Both the position numbers and the translations under genes were made by a program. Below are positions 42,417-53,400 of a stretch of DNA of 64,000 bases, piece after piece. How positions within the stretch are numbered: the stretch's first letter is position 1; each line of letters starts with the position of its first letter. The DNA lies in contig UPZG01000001.1 in the NCBI GenBank assembly GCA_900538705.1, positions 62,001 to 126,000 of the forward strand, written 5' to 3'. Below the pieces are notes generated by a model that was not told where the DNA came from, ran no database searches, and worked only from the letters and a program-made list of their open reading frames with translations. Source of the DNA: an uncultured Porphyromonadaceae bacterium. GTDB taxonomy: Bacteria; Bacteroidota; Bacteroidia; Bacteroidales; Barnesiellaceae_A.

Positions 42417-45221
42417 ATGTCGCGACCTGTCATTACCATAAAAGGTGCCAGAGTAAATAACCTGAAGAATATAGATGTAGAGATACCGCGCAACCAGCTC
42501 ACCGTGATAACGGGACTGTCGGGCTCGGGTAAATCTTCGTTGGCTTTCGACACATTGTATGCCGAGGGGCAACGTCGCTATGTAGAAAGTTTATCGGCGT
42601 ATGCTCGTCAGTTTTTAGGTCGGATGAGTAAGCCCGAGTGTGATTACATCAAGGGTATTCCGCCGGCTATAGCTATAGAGCAGAAGGTAAATACGCGTAA
42701 TCCGCGTTCTACGGTGGGCACTTCTACCGAGATTTACGATTATTTGCGTATGCTGTTTGCAAGAGTGGGGCATACCATTTCTCCTATTTCGGGTGAAGAG
42801 GTACGCCGTCATGATGTAGGCGATGTTATAAATTGCATGTTGTCGTATCCTCAAGGTACACGATTTGCTTTGCTTACACGGCTGTTGTTGCCCAAAGGTC
42901 GCAGTCTGGTAGAGCAGCTGGGTGTATTGCTGAAAGAGGGATTCTCCCGGGTAGAGCGTAAGGGTGAGTTTATTTCTATAGAACAGATTCTTATGCAGAC
43001 CGAGGAGTATCCGGTATCGGAGCTTCGGTTGCTGGTAGACCGTATGGCTGTGTCGGACAGTGCTGCGTCGATAAGTCGTTTGACCGATTCGGTGGAGACA
43101 GCCTTTTTTGAGGGGGGCGATGAGTGTGTGTTGCAGTTTCATCTATCCGGCGAAATAAAGGAGCATCATTTCAGCAAGCGATTTGAGGCTGACGGCATAG
43201 AGTTTGAGCCACCAAGTGATTTGATGTTCAATTTCAACAGTCCGGCCGGAGCTTGTCCGCAATGCGAGGGTTTCGGTAAGATTATAGGCATAGATGAAAA
43301 TTTGGTTGTTCCCAATAAAACTTTGTCGGTCTACGACGACGCTGTATTATGTTGGCGGGGTGAGAAGATGAGTGCGTGGAAAGATGCTTTTATCTTAGCT
43401 TCCGAGCGTACAGGTTTCCCCATACATCGCCCTTATTATCAGCTTACCGAGGAAGAGAAAGCAATTCTATGGGAAGGAGCGCCTGGAGTGCATGGCTTGA
43501 AAGATTTCTTTGCCATGCTGCAAGAGAACCAATATAAGATACAGTATCGTGTCATGTTGTCGCGTTACCGTGGTAAGACTACATGCCCGACATGTCATGG
43601 GTCGCGCCTTAAAAAGACGGCATCGTATGTGCAGGTAGCGGGATATACTATCATGCAGCTGGTACGCATGCCTATAGAGCGGTTGTGCGAGCTCTTTGCC
43701 GATATGAAGTTGCCCGAGACTGACGAGAAAATAGCCGCCCGGTTATTGGTAGAGATACGCAGTCGCTTGCAGTTTATGAAGGATGTAGGGTTGGGTTATC
43801 TTACGCTTGACCGATTGTCGTCGACCCTATCGGGCGGAGAAAGCCAACGTATTAATCTTGCTACCTCATTGGGTAGTAGCTTGGTAGGGTCTCTCTATAT
43901 CCTCGATGAGCCAAGTATAGGGTTGCATTCGCGCGATACAGATTTGCTCATCAAAGTATTGAGGCAGCTACAGCAGTTGGGTAATACAGTGGTTGTGGTT
44001 GAACACGATGAAGACATCATACGAGCTGCCGATTACATTGTCGATATAGGACCAAAGGCCGGACGTTTAGGAGGGGAGGTCGTTTATCAAGGGCCATTGC
44101 ACCCTATACCCAAGGCCGACCGCAGTTATACCATAGGTTATCTTACGGGTAAATATACGATACCTGTCCCGGCATCGCGTCGTAAATGGAATAGTTATAT
44201 CAAAGTAGAGGGCGCGGCCGAGAATAATCTGAAAAATGTGGATGTAACCTTCCCTTTGCGAGTTATGACTGTAGTAACCGGTGTGAGCGGTTCGGGAAAA
44301 TCTACATTGGTAGGCACGGTATTTTATCGGGCTTTGATGCATCATTTTGGCGAGGGTGGAGAGATGCCGGGTACCTTTGCTCGCTTGTCGGGTGATGTTG
44401 CCATGGTGAAAGGCGTAGAGTATGTCGATCAGAATCCGATAGGCAAGTCGTCGCGTTCCAATGCCGCTACTTATCTGAAAGCCTTTGATGAGATACGACG
44501 CCTTTATGCCGAGCAACAAAGTGCCAAGCAAATGGGTTTTAATGCTTCGTATTTCTCGTTTAATGCTGAGGGTGGTCGATGTGAAGCATGTAAAGGAGAG
44601 GGCGTGATAACGGTAGCCATGCAGTTTATGGCCGATATAACGCTTGAGTGTGAGAGTTGTCACGGGAAACGTTTCAAACAAGAGGTTCTCGATATAGAGT
44701 ATCGCGGGAAAAATATCAGCGATGTGCTTGATATGACTGTCAATCAGGCCATAGAGTTTTTTGGCGCAGCCAACGGCCTGTCGGAGCGGCGTATCGTGAA
44801 GCGTTTACAACCTTTGCAAGATGTCGGTTTGGGGTATATCAAGTTGGGACAGTCGTCGTCGACTCTATCGGGAGGTGAAAACCAGCGTATTAAACTGGCC
44901 TTTTTCTTGAGCAACGAGCGGCAGGAACCTACTGTATTTGTTTTCGACGAGCCTACCACCGGCTTGCATTTCCACGATATCAATACACTTATGAAGTCGT
45001 TGAATGCCCTTGTAGAACGAGGTCACACGGTTATTATCATAGAGCATAATCTCGATGTCATAAAGTGTGCCGACTATGTGATAGATATGGGCCCTGAGGG
45101 GGGAGAAGCTGGCGGCTATGTGGTATGTGCCGGAACGCCAGAGGAAGTTGCTGCATGTCAGCAGTCCTATACAGGTCGCTATTTGAAAGAAAAGTTGTCC
45201 GAAGCTAATGGTGGCGTATGA
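42417..45221 (+). CDS. uvrA: Excinuclease ABC subunit A
   Basis: Damage-recognition ATPase of nucleotide excision repair. The 934-residue protein has two ABC modules: Walker A GLSGSGKSS near residue 32 and GVSGSGKST near 628, with LSGGES near 475 and LSGGEN near 818. Zinc-finger cysteines are in CPQCEGFG (about 280) and CEACKGEG…CESCHGKRF (about 725-755). The short early element reads SPISGEEV, lacking the Cys pair of E. coli, as I recall for Bacteroidota UvrA. Its stop overlaps the next gene's start by four bases. Confidence 0.96.
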   Translation: MSRPVITIKGARVNNLKNIDVEIPRNQLTVITGLSGSGKSSLAFDTLYAEGQRRYVESLSAYARQFLGRMSKPECDYIKGIPPAIAIEQKVNTRNPRSTVGTSTEIYDYLRMLFARVGHTISPISGEEVRRHDVGDVINCMLSYPQGTRFALLTRLLLPKGRSLVEQLGVLLKEGFSRVERKGEFISIEQILMQTEEYPVSELRLLVDRMAVSDSAASISRLTDSVETAFFEGGDECVLQFHLSGEIKEHHFSKRFEADGIEFEPPSDLMFNFNSPAGACPQCEGFGKIIGIDENLVVPNKTLSVYDDAVLCWRGEKMSAWKDAFILASERTGFPIHRPYYQLTEEEKAILWEGAPGVHGLKDFFAMLQENQYKIQYRVMLSRYRGKTTCPTCHGSRLKKTASYVQVAGYTIMQLVRMPIERLCELFADMKLPETDEKIAARLLVEIRSRLQFMKDVGLGYLTLDRLSSTLSGGESQRINLATSLGSSLVGSLYILDEPSIGLHSRDTDLLIKVLRQLQQLGNTVVVVEHDEDIIRAADYIVDIGPKAGRLGGEVVYQGPLHPIPKADRSYTIGYLTGKYTIPVPASRRKWNSYIKVEGAAENNLKNVDVTFPLRVMTVVTGVSGSGKSTLVGTVFYRALMHHFGEGGEMPGTFARLSGDVAMVKGVEYVDQNPIGKSSRSNAATYLKAFDEIRRLYAEQQSAKQMGFNASYFSFNAEGGRCEACKGEGVITVAMQFMADITLECESCHGKRFKQEVLDIEYRGKNISDVLDMTVNQAIEFFGAANGLSERRIVKRLQPLQDVGLGYIKLGQSSSTLSGGENQRIKLAFFLSNERQEPTVFVFDEPTTGLHFHDINTLMKSLNALVERGHTVIIIEHNLDVIKCADYVIDMGPEGGEAGGYVVCAGTPEEVAACQQSYTGRYLKEKLSEANGGV

Positions 45222-47368
45222 GATGGCGAGGAGTAATATTTATCATCCTGTCGTTTGCTTGTTGCTGGACAGCTGTGGCACGTACGTCGCTTTTATCGCC
45301 GTCGGCTCGCTTTGCTTTTGAAAAATGGCAGAAGAGCAAAACAAAAGACTACTTGCCAGGTACGGTATCTGTACCAAGCCTGCCGGTAACCATACAGACG
45401 AGTGATGTGGCGGCTTTAGAAGCTGCTGGTGTGTCTATAGGTACGCAAGCTGCCGGTTGGGTTACGGCAGTGATACCGTACGATAGGTTGGACGCGATAA
45501 GCGAAATATCGGGAGTGACTTATATAACGGCTGGTAACATGGCTTATCCTGTACTCGATAAGGCGTTGACAGATATAGGTTATGATGCCGTATTGAACTC
45601 GCCTGTTTTGCCTATGCCTTATACCGGCAAGGGCGTGATAGTAGGGGTAGTAGATATAGGTTTTCAGTGGGACCATGCTGCATTCAGAAGAGCCGACGGC
45701 TCTACGCGTATAGCTGTTGCATGGAATCAAAATGATTCTACCGGTACACCCCCAGACGGTTATGTCTATGGTTCGCTATTTGACACAGAAGAGGAGATTC
45801 TGACGGCACATCCCTGTGTGATAGAGACACATGCTACGCATGTGGCCTCGATTGCTGCCGGAAGTTCTTTCGAGGGAAATCCTTATGGCGGAGTGGCACG
45901 CGATGCCGAGTTGGTATTGGTAGATGCCTTGCATACCCCCGATGGAGGTATATATACCGAGGGTATTGTAGACGGTATAAAATTTATTCGCGATTATGCA
46001 TCACGGGTAGGGAAGTCATGTGTGATAAACCTCAGTATAGGTGGGACGGTGGGGCCGCACGATGGTACATCGCCCTTCGATCAGATGTGCGACAGTTTGC
46101 AAGGAGCAGGTTGCCTTTTAGTTGGGGCGATGGGCAATATGGGGGCGTATAACTATCATTTGGGATACGATTTTGATAAGCAGTCCAAGAGCTTTCGTAC
46201 CGGGTTCCGTCAGCAACGTATGGTATTACCCGAAGTAGATATGTGGAGTGAAGCCCCTGTACGTTTTGCCATAGAGATATACGGATATAACGAAGAGAAT
46301 CCGCGGGCTACGACAGGTATGCTTTCGGTTGAGGAGTGGCGCGACACAGTATTGTTGTATGAAGGTGAAGAGATTCTGATAGAAGCAGCATCGGCATATA
46401 GCAAAGCCAACGGCTTGTATAATACTTTATTCAGTATGAGTGGGGTGACCGATATTCCGGGAGCCTTTTTTGTCCTTGCAGTTGAGGGTGAGCATGGGCG
46501 CATAGATATGTGGAACAATGCACCGGCCAATACTTTCGATGATTTCGGTCGTGACGATTTGCTGACAGGCGATCGAGAGATGTCACTTTTGGAGGTGGGC
46601 GGTACGGGACGTCGTATCACATCGGTAGGCGCATATGTGACAAACACATCGGTAGCTGTGCAAAATGGTGGAACGTATAGTGTCGACTACACCTTGCATG
46701 CTGTAGCTCCCTTTTCGAGTCGTGGCTTTACTCGCGACGGCAGGATGAAGCCTGAGGTCCTGGCTCCCGGCTGTATTGTTACGGCAGCTTTTAATGAAGA
46801 GCTGGCTTCTGACCCGGAGAATTTCTTTTATGGTATGACGGTGGGGAAATTCCCATTTGATGGTAGATTATATTATTACGGTGCCAACTCGGGAACATCT
46901 ATGGCTTCGCCTATTGTGGCCGGGGTGTATGCTTTGTGGCTGGAGGCGTGTCCGACCCTTACACCTGAAGAGGCTAAAGCCGTATTGCGTTCCGTTTCTA
47001 CAACAGACGAATATACTACCGACCCTACGGCAGCCGGTTATGGAAAGATAAATCCGTTTGCCGGATTGTGCTATTTATTGCAAACAGGTGGTATGGAAAA
47101 TAGTGTAGCTACTGGGCAGACGAAGCTCTATCCGTCGGTAGGTCATGGACAGTTTACGATAGTGCCGTCGACCGACATTGACGATGTTGTGATAGAGATA
47201 TATACGGCGACAGGAGCATTGGCGTATCGCCAATATGTGGGACGTTGCAAGGCTGGCGAGCCGCAATACATATCTATGCCATTTTCTTCCCGTGGCATGT
47301 ATTTGGTACGTCTGTCGTCAAAGCAAAGTAATGATGTGTATAAATATCTTGTCAATGGTAGGTCATAG
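45218..47368 (+). CDS. Secreted subtilisin-like (S8) serine protease with T9SS-like C-terminal domain
   Basis: A 716-residue exported protease. Signal peptide (IFIILSFACCWTAVA), propeptide-like region to about 130, then the S8 domain with the catalytic triad in VGVVDIGFQWDH (Asp) near 145, ETHATHVASIAAGS (His) near 207, and NSGTSMASPIVAG (Ser) near 558. Residues about 640-716 resemble a type IX secretion sorting domain: LYPSVGHGQFTIVP, then VIEIYTATGALAY and GMYLVRLSSK near the end. The start ATG overlaps the uvrA stop (ATGA), so translation is coupled. Target proteins unknown. Confidence 0.88.
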   Translation: MRWRGVIFIILSFACCWTAVARTSLLSPSARFAFEKWQKSKTKDYLPGTVSVPSLPVTIQTSDVAALEAAGVSIGTQAAGWVTAVIPYDRLDAISEISGVTYITAGNMAYPVLDKALTDIGYDAVLNSPVLPMPYTGKGVIVGVVDIGFQWDHAAFRRADGSTRIAVAWNQNDSTGTPPDGYVYGSLFDTEEEILTAHPCVIETHATHVASIAAGSSFEGNPYGGVARDAELVLVDALHTPDGGIYTEGIVDGIKFIRDYASRVGKSCVINLSIGGTVGPHDGTSPFDQMCDSLQGAGCLLVGAMGNMGAYNYHLGYDFDKQSKSFRTGFRQQRMVLPEVDMWSEAPVRFAIEIYGYNEENPRATTGMLSVEEWRDTVLLYEGEEILIEAASAYSKANGLYNTLFSMSGVTDIPGAFFVLAVEGEHGRIDMWNNAPANTFDDFGRDDLLTGDREMSLLEVGGTGRRITSVGAYVTNTSVAVQNGGTYSVDYTLHAVAPFSSRGFTRDGRMKPEVLAPGCIVTAAFNEELASDPENFFYGMTVGKFPFDGRLYYYGANSGTSMASPIVAGVYALWLEACPTLTPEEAKAVLRSVSTTDEYTTDPTAAGYGKINPFAGLCYLLQTGGMENSVATGQTKLYPSVGHGQFTIVPSTDIDDVVIEIYTATGALAYRQYVGRCKAGEPQYISMPFSSRGMYLVRLSSKQSNDVYKYLVNGRS

Positions 47369-47432
47369 GGTATTGGGTGGCTATGAAAACGTTTGCATAA
47401 AGCCGATGCCAAAAAATGAATAATCGGTTTGT

Positions 47433-47450
47433 TATTATCTTGGGATAATA
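47433..47450. promoter_or_regulatory. Perfect inverted repeat upstream of malQ, possible operator
   Basis: TATTATC and GATAATA flank TTGG, a perfect 7-bp dyad 57 bp before the malQ ATG. A TATCTTGG inside it resembles a weak -7 element. No regulator gene is next to it. Confidence 0.4.
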
Positions 47451-47506
47451 CATACCTTTATCTTCCTAAAAGAAAGATAGTAATACTATGATAATATAAA
47501 CATGCT

Positions 47507-50164
47507 ATGACATTAACCTTTTGTATACGGTATCATACCCTGTGGGGAGAATCTATCGGACTTGTTTTTGAAGGCGAAGAGCAAATACACGCCATGCACT
47601 ACACAGAGGTAGACTGCTGGCAAGTAGAGATAAATTGTCACGACAAAAAATCATTACAATACAGATACGTAGTGTGCCGCGACGGAGTGCGCATTCGTGA
47701 AGAGTGGACAGGACATAGCCTTTGCGTGAGTAGTCTTGTAGAGCATTGTCGCATCTATGATGGCTGGAATGATATTCCTGCCGGGAACGCATTTTTCAGT
47801 TCAGTGTTTACCAAGAGTATCTATGCTCGTCATTGTGGCTGGTGTGAGCCGTTGGCTGCCGACCGAGGTAAGATACTGATACAAGTCAAGGCTGCTGCAA
47901 TACAACCTAATGAGACGCTGGCCGTTGTGGGCAGTTGTCCGGCTTTGGGTGAATGGAATGTATCGAGAGCCTTACGTCTTGATGATTGTACCTATCCTGT
48001 GTGGATGGTATCGATTGATGCCGAAGAGGCCGGTGAGGCTTTTGAGTATAAATTTGTAATACTCGATACTTCGACCGGAGCGTTGAAAATGTGGGAAGGT
48101 GGTAATAACAGACGTTATGTTGCCGAAAAGGGTGCCGAAGGCGATGCCATAGTCTTGTCGGGTTTGCAGATGTGCGAATCTACCCGTTTGTGGAAAGGTG
48201 CGGGTGTAGCTGTACCCCTATTCTCTTTGCGTAGCGAAAAAAGCTTTGGCGTAGGAGATTTTGCCGATTTACGCCTGCTGGTGGATTGGGCTGTTGCTAC
48301 TCGCCAGCGTATGATACAGGTGTTGCCCGTCAATGATACGACAATGACCGGTACCTGGAGCGATTCATATCCATACAGTGCCAAATCGATATATGCATTG
48401 CATCCGCAATATTTGCGTGTCGAGGAGGTAGGCGAAATAAAAGACCCCTCTCGCAGAGCATATTTCGAGCAACAGAAACGAGAATTGAACGCGTTGGCCG
48501 AGATAGATTATGAACGTGTAAATAAAGTGAAAGGCGAGTACATAGCAGAACTCTTCGAGCAGCAAGGAGAAGAAGACCTTGCCTCAGATGATTTTATAGA
48601 GTTCTATGCTGCCAACAAACAATGGCTTTTGCCTTATGCCGCATATCGTACGTTATGTGCTGAGTATCATACGCCCGACTTCCATTGTTGGGGAGAATAT
48701 GCTTCTTATGATGCCGCAGCGGTTGCCCTCTTTGAAATGCCCGAGAACCACTATTGTCATACGATGCGGTTGCACTATTTTACGCAATATCATCTGTCAA
48801 AGCAGATGAAAGAGGCTCGGGCTTATGCCAACAAGAGAGGCGTTGTATTGAAAGGCGATGTTCCTATCGGTATAAGTCCTCGTAGTGCCGATGCCTGGGC
48901 TACGCCAAGTTATTTCCGCCTCGACAGTCAAGCCGGTGCACCACCCGATGATTTCTCGGTATTGGGTCAGAATTGGTTTTTGCCGACCTATAACTGGGAC
49001 GAGATAGCCAAGGACGGTTACCGGTGGTGGAAGTCACGATTCCGCAAGATGGCCGAGTATTTCGATGCTTATAGAATAGACCATATCTTGGGATTCTTCA
49101 GAATATGGGAAATACCCTGCAGTGCGTTGCACGGGTTGTTAGGTCATTTCAATCCGGCTTTGCCGTTCTCAGTGGAGGAGTTGTCGGCAAGAGGTTTCAA
49201 TTTTGATGCCGATTTGTATACGCATCCTTATGTGCGGGACTATATGTTGGGTGAAATATTTGGCGAGTATACCGACGATGTGCGTCGCAAATACCTTTCG
49301 TCGTTAGGAAATGGATGTTATGGGTTGCGACCCGAGGTAGGTACCCAACAAAAAGTAGCAGCACTGTTTGCAGGAAAAGACGATGAGCGTAGCAAAACGG
49401 TACGTGATGGTTTAATGCAACTCTTAGATGAGGTCCTCTTTATAGAAGACCCGATAAAACGAGGCTATTATCATCCGCGTATATCGGCCTCACAGTCATA
49501 TATTTATCGTTCATTGCCCGACTATCAGCGCTATGCTTTCGATGCCTTATATACCGACTTCTACTACTATCGTCATAATGACTTCTGGTATGGTGAAGCG
49601 ATGAAAAAATTGCCTCCTCTGCTATCGGCAACCGATATGCTGGTATGCGGTGAAGATTTGGGAATGATACCGCATTGTGTACCTACGGTGATGAAGCAGT
49701 TACAGATATTGTCGCTCGAAGTACAGCGTATGCCTAAGACACAAAATTCGCTTTTTGGCGATACATGGCATTATCCCTATCTGTCGGTGGCCACTACATC
49801 GACACACGATATGTCAGGAATTCGCGGTTGGTGGGAAGAAGACCGTGCTCACATGCAAGAGTTTTACAACCATGTACTGGGATTTGATGGCCCCATGCCG
49901 TACTTCTGTGAGCCGTATGTGTGTGAACGTATTATAGATCAGCACCTGGAGTCGCCGTCGATGCTTGTGGTATTGCCATTGCAAGACTGGCTTTCGATGG
50001 ATGGTACATTGCGTCGGGAGAATCCGCAAGAAGAGCGTATCAATGTGCCTGCCATCAATCCATATTATTGGCGTTACCGTATGCATCTTACCATAGAGCA
50101 GCTGCTTGCAGCTACAGCCTTCAATGATAAGATACGCGAGAAAATAACCCGTACAGGACGATAA
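47507..50164 (+). CDS. malQ: 4-alpha-glucanotransferase with N-terminal starch-binding domains
   Basis: Amylomaltase (GH77) that transfers segments of alpha-1,4-glucan in maltodextrin or glycogen use. The 885-residue protein is longer than E. coli MalQ because of one or two N-terminal CBM20-type domains (about 1-110 and 125-240; the second with LAVVGSCPALGEWNVSRAL). The GH77 domain starts near 250 (AVPLFSLRSEKSFGVGDF). The nucleophile Asp is in YRIDHILGFFRIWEIP near 520 and the acid/base Glu in VCGEDLGMIP near 715. This layout is common in Bacteroidota. Confidence 0.93.
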   Translation: MTLTFCIRYHTLWGESIGLVFEGEEQIHAMHYTEVDCWQVEINCHDKKSLQYRYVVCRDGVRIREEWTGHSLCVSSLVEHCRIYDGWNDIPAGNAFFSSVFTKSIYARHCGWCEPLAADRGKILIQVKAAAIQPNETLAVVGSCPALGEWNVSRALRLDDCTYPVWMVSIDAEEAGEAFEYKFVILDTSTGALKMWEGGNNRRYVAEKGAEGDAIVLSGLQMCESTRLWKGAGVAVPLFSLRSEKSFGVGDFADLRLLVDWAVATRQRMIQVLPVNDTTMTGTWSDSYPYSAKSIYALHPQYLRVEEVGEIKDPSRRAYFEQQKRELNALAEIDYERVNKVKGEYIAELFEQQGEEDLASDDFIEFYAANKQWLLPYAAYRTLCAEYHTPDFHCWGEYASYDAAAVALFEMPENHYCHTMRLHYFTQYHLSKQMKEARAYANKRGVVLKGDVPIGISPRSADAWATPSYFRLDSQAGAPPDDFSVLGQNWFLPTYNWDEIAKDGYRWWKSRFRKMAEYFDAYRIDHILGFFRIWEIPCSALHGLLGHFNPALPFSVEELSARGFNFDADLYTHPYVRDYMLGEIFGEYTDDVRRKYLSSLGNGCYGLRPEVGTQQKVAALFAGKDDERSKTVRDGLMQLLDEVLFIEDPIKRGYYHPRISASQSYIYRSLPDYQRYAFDALYTDFYYYRHNDFWYGEAMKKLPPLLSATDMLVCGEDLGMIPHCVPTVMKQLQILSLEVQRMPKTQNSLFGDTWHYPYLSVATTSTHDMSGIRGWWEEDRAHMQEFYNHVLGFDGPMPYFCEPYVCERIIDQHLESPSMLVVLPLQDWLSMDGTLRRENPQEERINVPAINPYYWRYRMHLTIEQLLAATAFNDKIREKITRTGR

Positions 50165-50187
50165 AATGCTTTCTCTCAAATAAGTTT

Positions 50188-50233
50188 GCGAGCAGCCTGC
50201 CTCTCCGGCAAATATGGCTGCTCGTTTTTGTTT
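50188..50233 (+). terminator. Intrinsic terminator after malQ
   Basis: CGAGCAGCC pairs perfectly with GGCTGCTCG, with an inner TGCC/GGCA stem, followed by TTTTTGTTT. Confidence 0.88.
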
Positions 50234-50397
50234 CTATATTGCAGTTGTGAGATACAAATATATATACGAGTGAGACAATAGTTGCAATAGTTGTGTTGCA
50301 GTGATGAGGAGAAGAGAAGCCTTTCTGAAAAAAATATAACGGCAAGCATATGTCAGTATAAAAACGTACATAACGCTGTGATTTGCCAATCTTTTCG

Positions 50398-50405
50398 TAT
50401 CTTTG
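50398..50405 (+). promoter_or_regulatory. -7 promoter element for the DUF2723 gene
   Basis: TATCTTTG, 54 bp before the ATG. The leader that follows has a small GCCTA/TAGGC hairpin at about 50416-50433. Confidence 0.6.
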
Positions 50406-50459
50406 TCGGTCAATTGCCTAAGTATTCGTAGGCATGCCTAAGCAAAGAAACAGAAATAT

Positions 50460-53400
50460 ATGAAACAGTACAATCTGCTGAATGTCGTAATGGGTTGGGT
50501 CGTATTTGTCGTAGCGGCAATCACCTATATCCTTACGTTGGAATCTACTGCCAGTTTTTGGGACTGCGGTGAGTTTATTGCGTCGGCTTATAAGTTAGAA
50601 GTCGGTCACCCGCCGGGCAACCCTATTTTTATGTTGACTGCCCGATTTTTTGCCAATTTTGCTTCAGACCCGAGCCATGTAGCCTATATGGTAAATATGA
50701 TGTCGGGACTACTGAGTGCGGGTACTATCATGTTCCTCTTTTGGACAATTACCTATCTGGCAAAAAAATTGATAGTAACCGAAGAACGTCCTATGACAAC
50801 TGCCCGTATGATAAGCATATTGGGTTGTGGTCTTGTAGGAGCTTTAGCATATGCATGGAGCGATACATTCTGGTTCTCGGCTGTTGAAGGTGAGGTATAT
50901 GCTTACTCGTCGTTCTGTACGGCTGTAGTCTTTTGGCTTATCTTGAAGTGGGATAGTGTTGCAGATGAGCCTTATGCCAATCGCTTTTTGATATTGATAG
51001 CCTATGTGATAGGTGTTTCTATCGCTGTGCATCTACTCAACTTATTGTGCATCCCGGCTATCGTTTTGGTATATTATTATCGTAAGTTCAAGAACATCAG
51101 TGCAAAAGGTTCTCTGGTGGCCTTGCTGATATCGTTTGCCATTATAGTATTGCTGCTCTATGGCTTGATACCTGGCTTTGTAAAAGTAGCCGGATGGTTC
51201 GAGCTGTTATGCGTCAATGAATTGGGAATGCCTTACAATACAGGTGTGATAATCTATTTCTTTATTACGCTGGCCAGCATATCGTGGGCTATATACGAAA
51301 GTTACACCGGGCGTAGCGAGCTTCGCATCAAACTGTCGTTCTTCTTGAGTATTGTATTGGTAGGAATGCTCTTTATTGGCGACGGTATTTTGATAGGCTT
51401 GTTGCTGACGGCCGGATTGATAGTCTATTTGATACTTGCCAAGAAGACTCCCGTTGTGGCTATGAATACGATATTGGCCGGTTTATTGGTCATCTTTATC
51501 GGTTATTCATCGTATGCCCTTATCATTATACGTTCTACAGCTAATACGCCTATGGACCAAAACTCGCCGCAAGATGTCTTTGCTCTTGCCGGTTATTTGG
51601 CTCGTGACCAGTATGGCGATAATCCGCTTTTCTATGGCCGTACTTTCGCTTCGCAGGTGAAACGTGATGAGTCGGGTAAACCTGTTGTCAAAGAAGGCAA
51701 GCAAATCATACGTCAAGTGGTGAAAACCGATGAGAATGAGCCCGACCGTTATGTCATAATAGGCCGTGAGGAGGAGTATGTATATGAAGATGAGTTGAAT
51801 ATGTTTTTCCCTCGCATGTATAGCGAGAAACCCAATCACATAAGTGCCTACAAAGAGTGGAGCGGGTTTAAAGGTCATAATGTGTTAGTGAATACGCCCC
51901 AGGGGACGAAGACGGTGAAGAACCCGACATTCGGCGAAAATCTGCGTTTCTTCCTGGATTATCAGCTCAATTATATGTATTGGCGCTATTTCTTGTGGAA
52001 CTTTGTAGGTCGCCAAAACGACATACAAGGTCATGGAGAAGTAGATAAAGGTAACTGGATAAGCGGTATAAAGTTTATCGACAAATTTATAGAGGGCGAC
52101 TCTACCTACATGCCCGATGATATGAAAGATAATCCCGGTCGTAATGTCTTTTACTTTATGCCGTTGATTCTTGGGTTGATAGGTCTGCTGTACCAAGCCT
52201 ATTCAGGAAAACGAGGCATCGAACAGTTTTGGGTAGTCTTTTTCCTCTTCTTTATGACGGGTATCGCCATTGTGCTGTATCTTAACCAGACACCTTATCA
52301 GCCGCGTGAACGCGACTACGCATATGCAGGCTCCTTCTATGCCTTTGCTATCTGGATAGGATTGGGTGTCGCTGCCGTCACTCGTTTCTTTGAATGGGTC
52401 ATGGAGAAATGCAAAGTAGAGAATCGTACCCTTGCGGCTGTTGTTGCCTTGCTGCTTTGTATGGTGGTTCCTTTGCAAATGGTGAGCCAGACATGGGACG
52501 ACCACGACCGCTCAGGTCGATATGTGGCGCGCGACTTCGGTATGAACTATTTGTCGAGTGTCGAGCCTAATGCCATACTCTTTACCAATGGCGATAACGA
52601 TACTTTCCCCTTGTGGTATGTACAGGAGGTAGAAGGCTATCGTACTGATGTACGTGTATGTAACCTCTCATACCTGCAGACCGATTGGTATATAGACCAG
52701 ATGAAACGTCCTGCTTATGAGTCGGCTCCGTTGCCCATATCGGCTGCACCTACGGTATATGCCTATGACAAGCGGGCTTATAACTATGTCATACCGCGCA
52801 TGGAAGATTCATTGTCGGTACGCGAAGCTCTTAACTTCTTGTATAGTGACGAGACGTGGACTAAGGAGTTGCCCTCGTATGGCTTGATAAATCACCTGCC
52901 TACGAACAAGCTGTATATTCCCGTTGATAAGGCTGTTGCACGCGATAGCGCCGGTGTACCCGAAAAGTATATCGACAAAATAGTAGATAAGATAGTGCCT
53001 AACTTTGCCGACAAGACTGGTTTCACGATGAGTGAGATAGCTTCGTTAGACCTTATCAATACCAATATTGAGCAAGGTTGGAAACGTCCCGTCTATTTTG
53101 CTGTGACAGTGTCCAATAGCCTCTATTTAGGTTTGGACGATTACTTCGTACGTACCGGTATGGCTTATCACCTAGTACCTGTGAAGAACACAGGTATGGG
53201 TGTCGATACCGAGCGGATGTACGATAATATGATGAATAAGTTCAAGTGGGGTGGTTTGGATAAGGCTACGCCCGAGCATCCGTTGTATTTGGATGAAAAC
53301 GTACGCCGTATGTGCCAGACGATACGTCTCATGTTCTCGGAACTTGTAACCAGCCTTATAGAGGAAGGTCAGAACGATAAGGCATTAGCAGCCCTCGACC

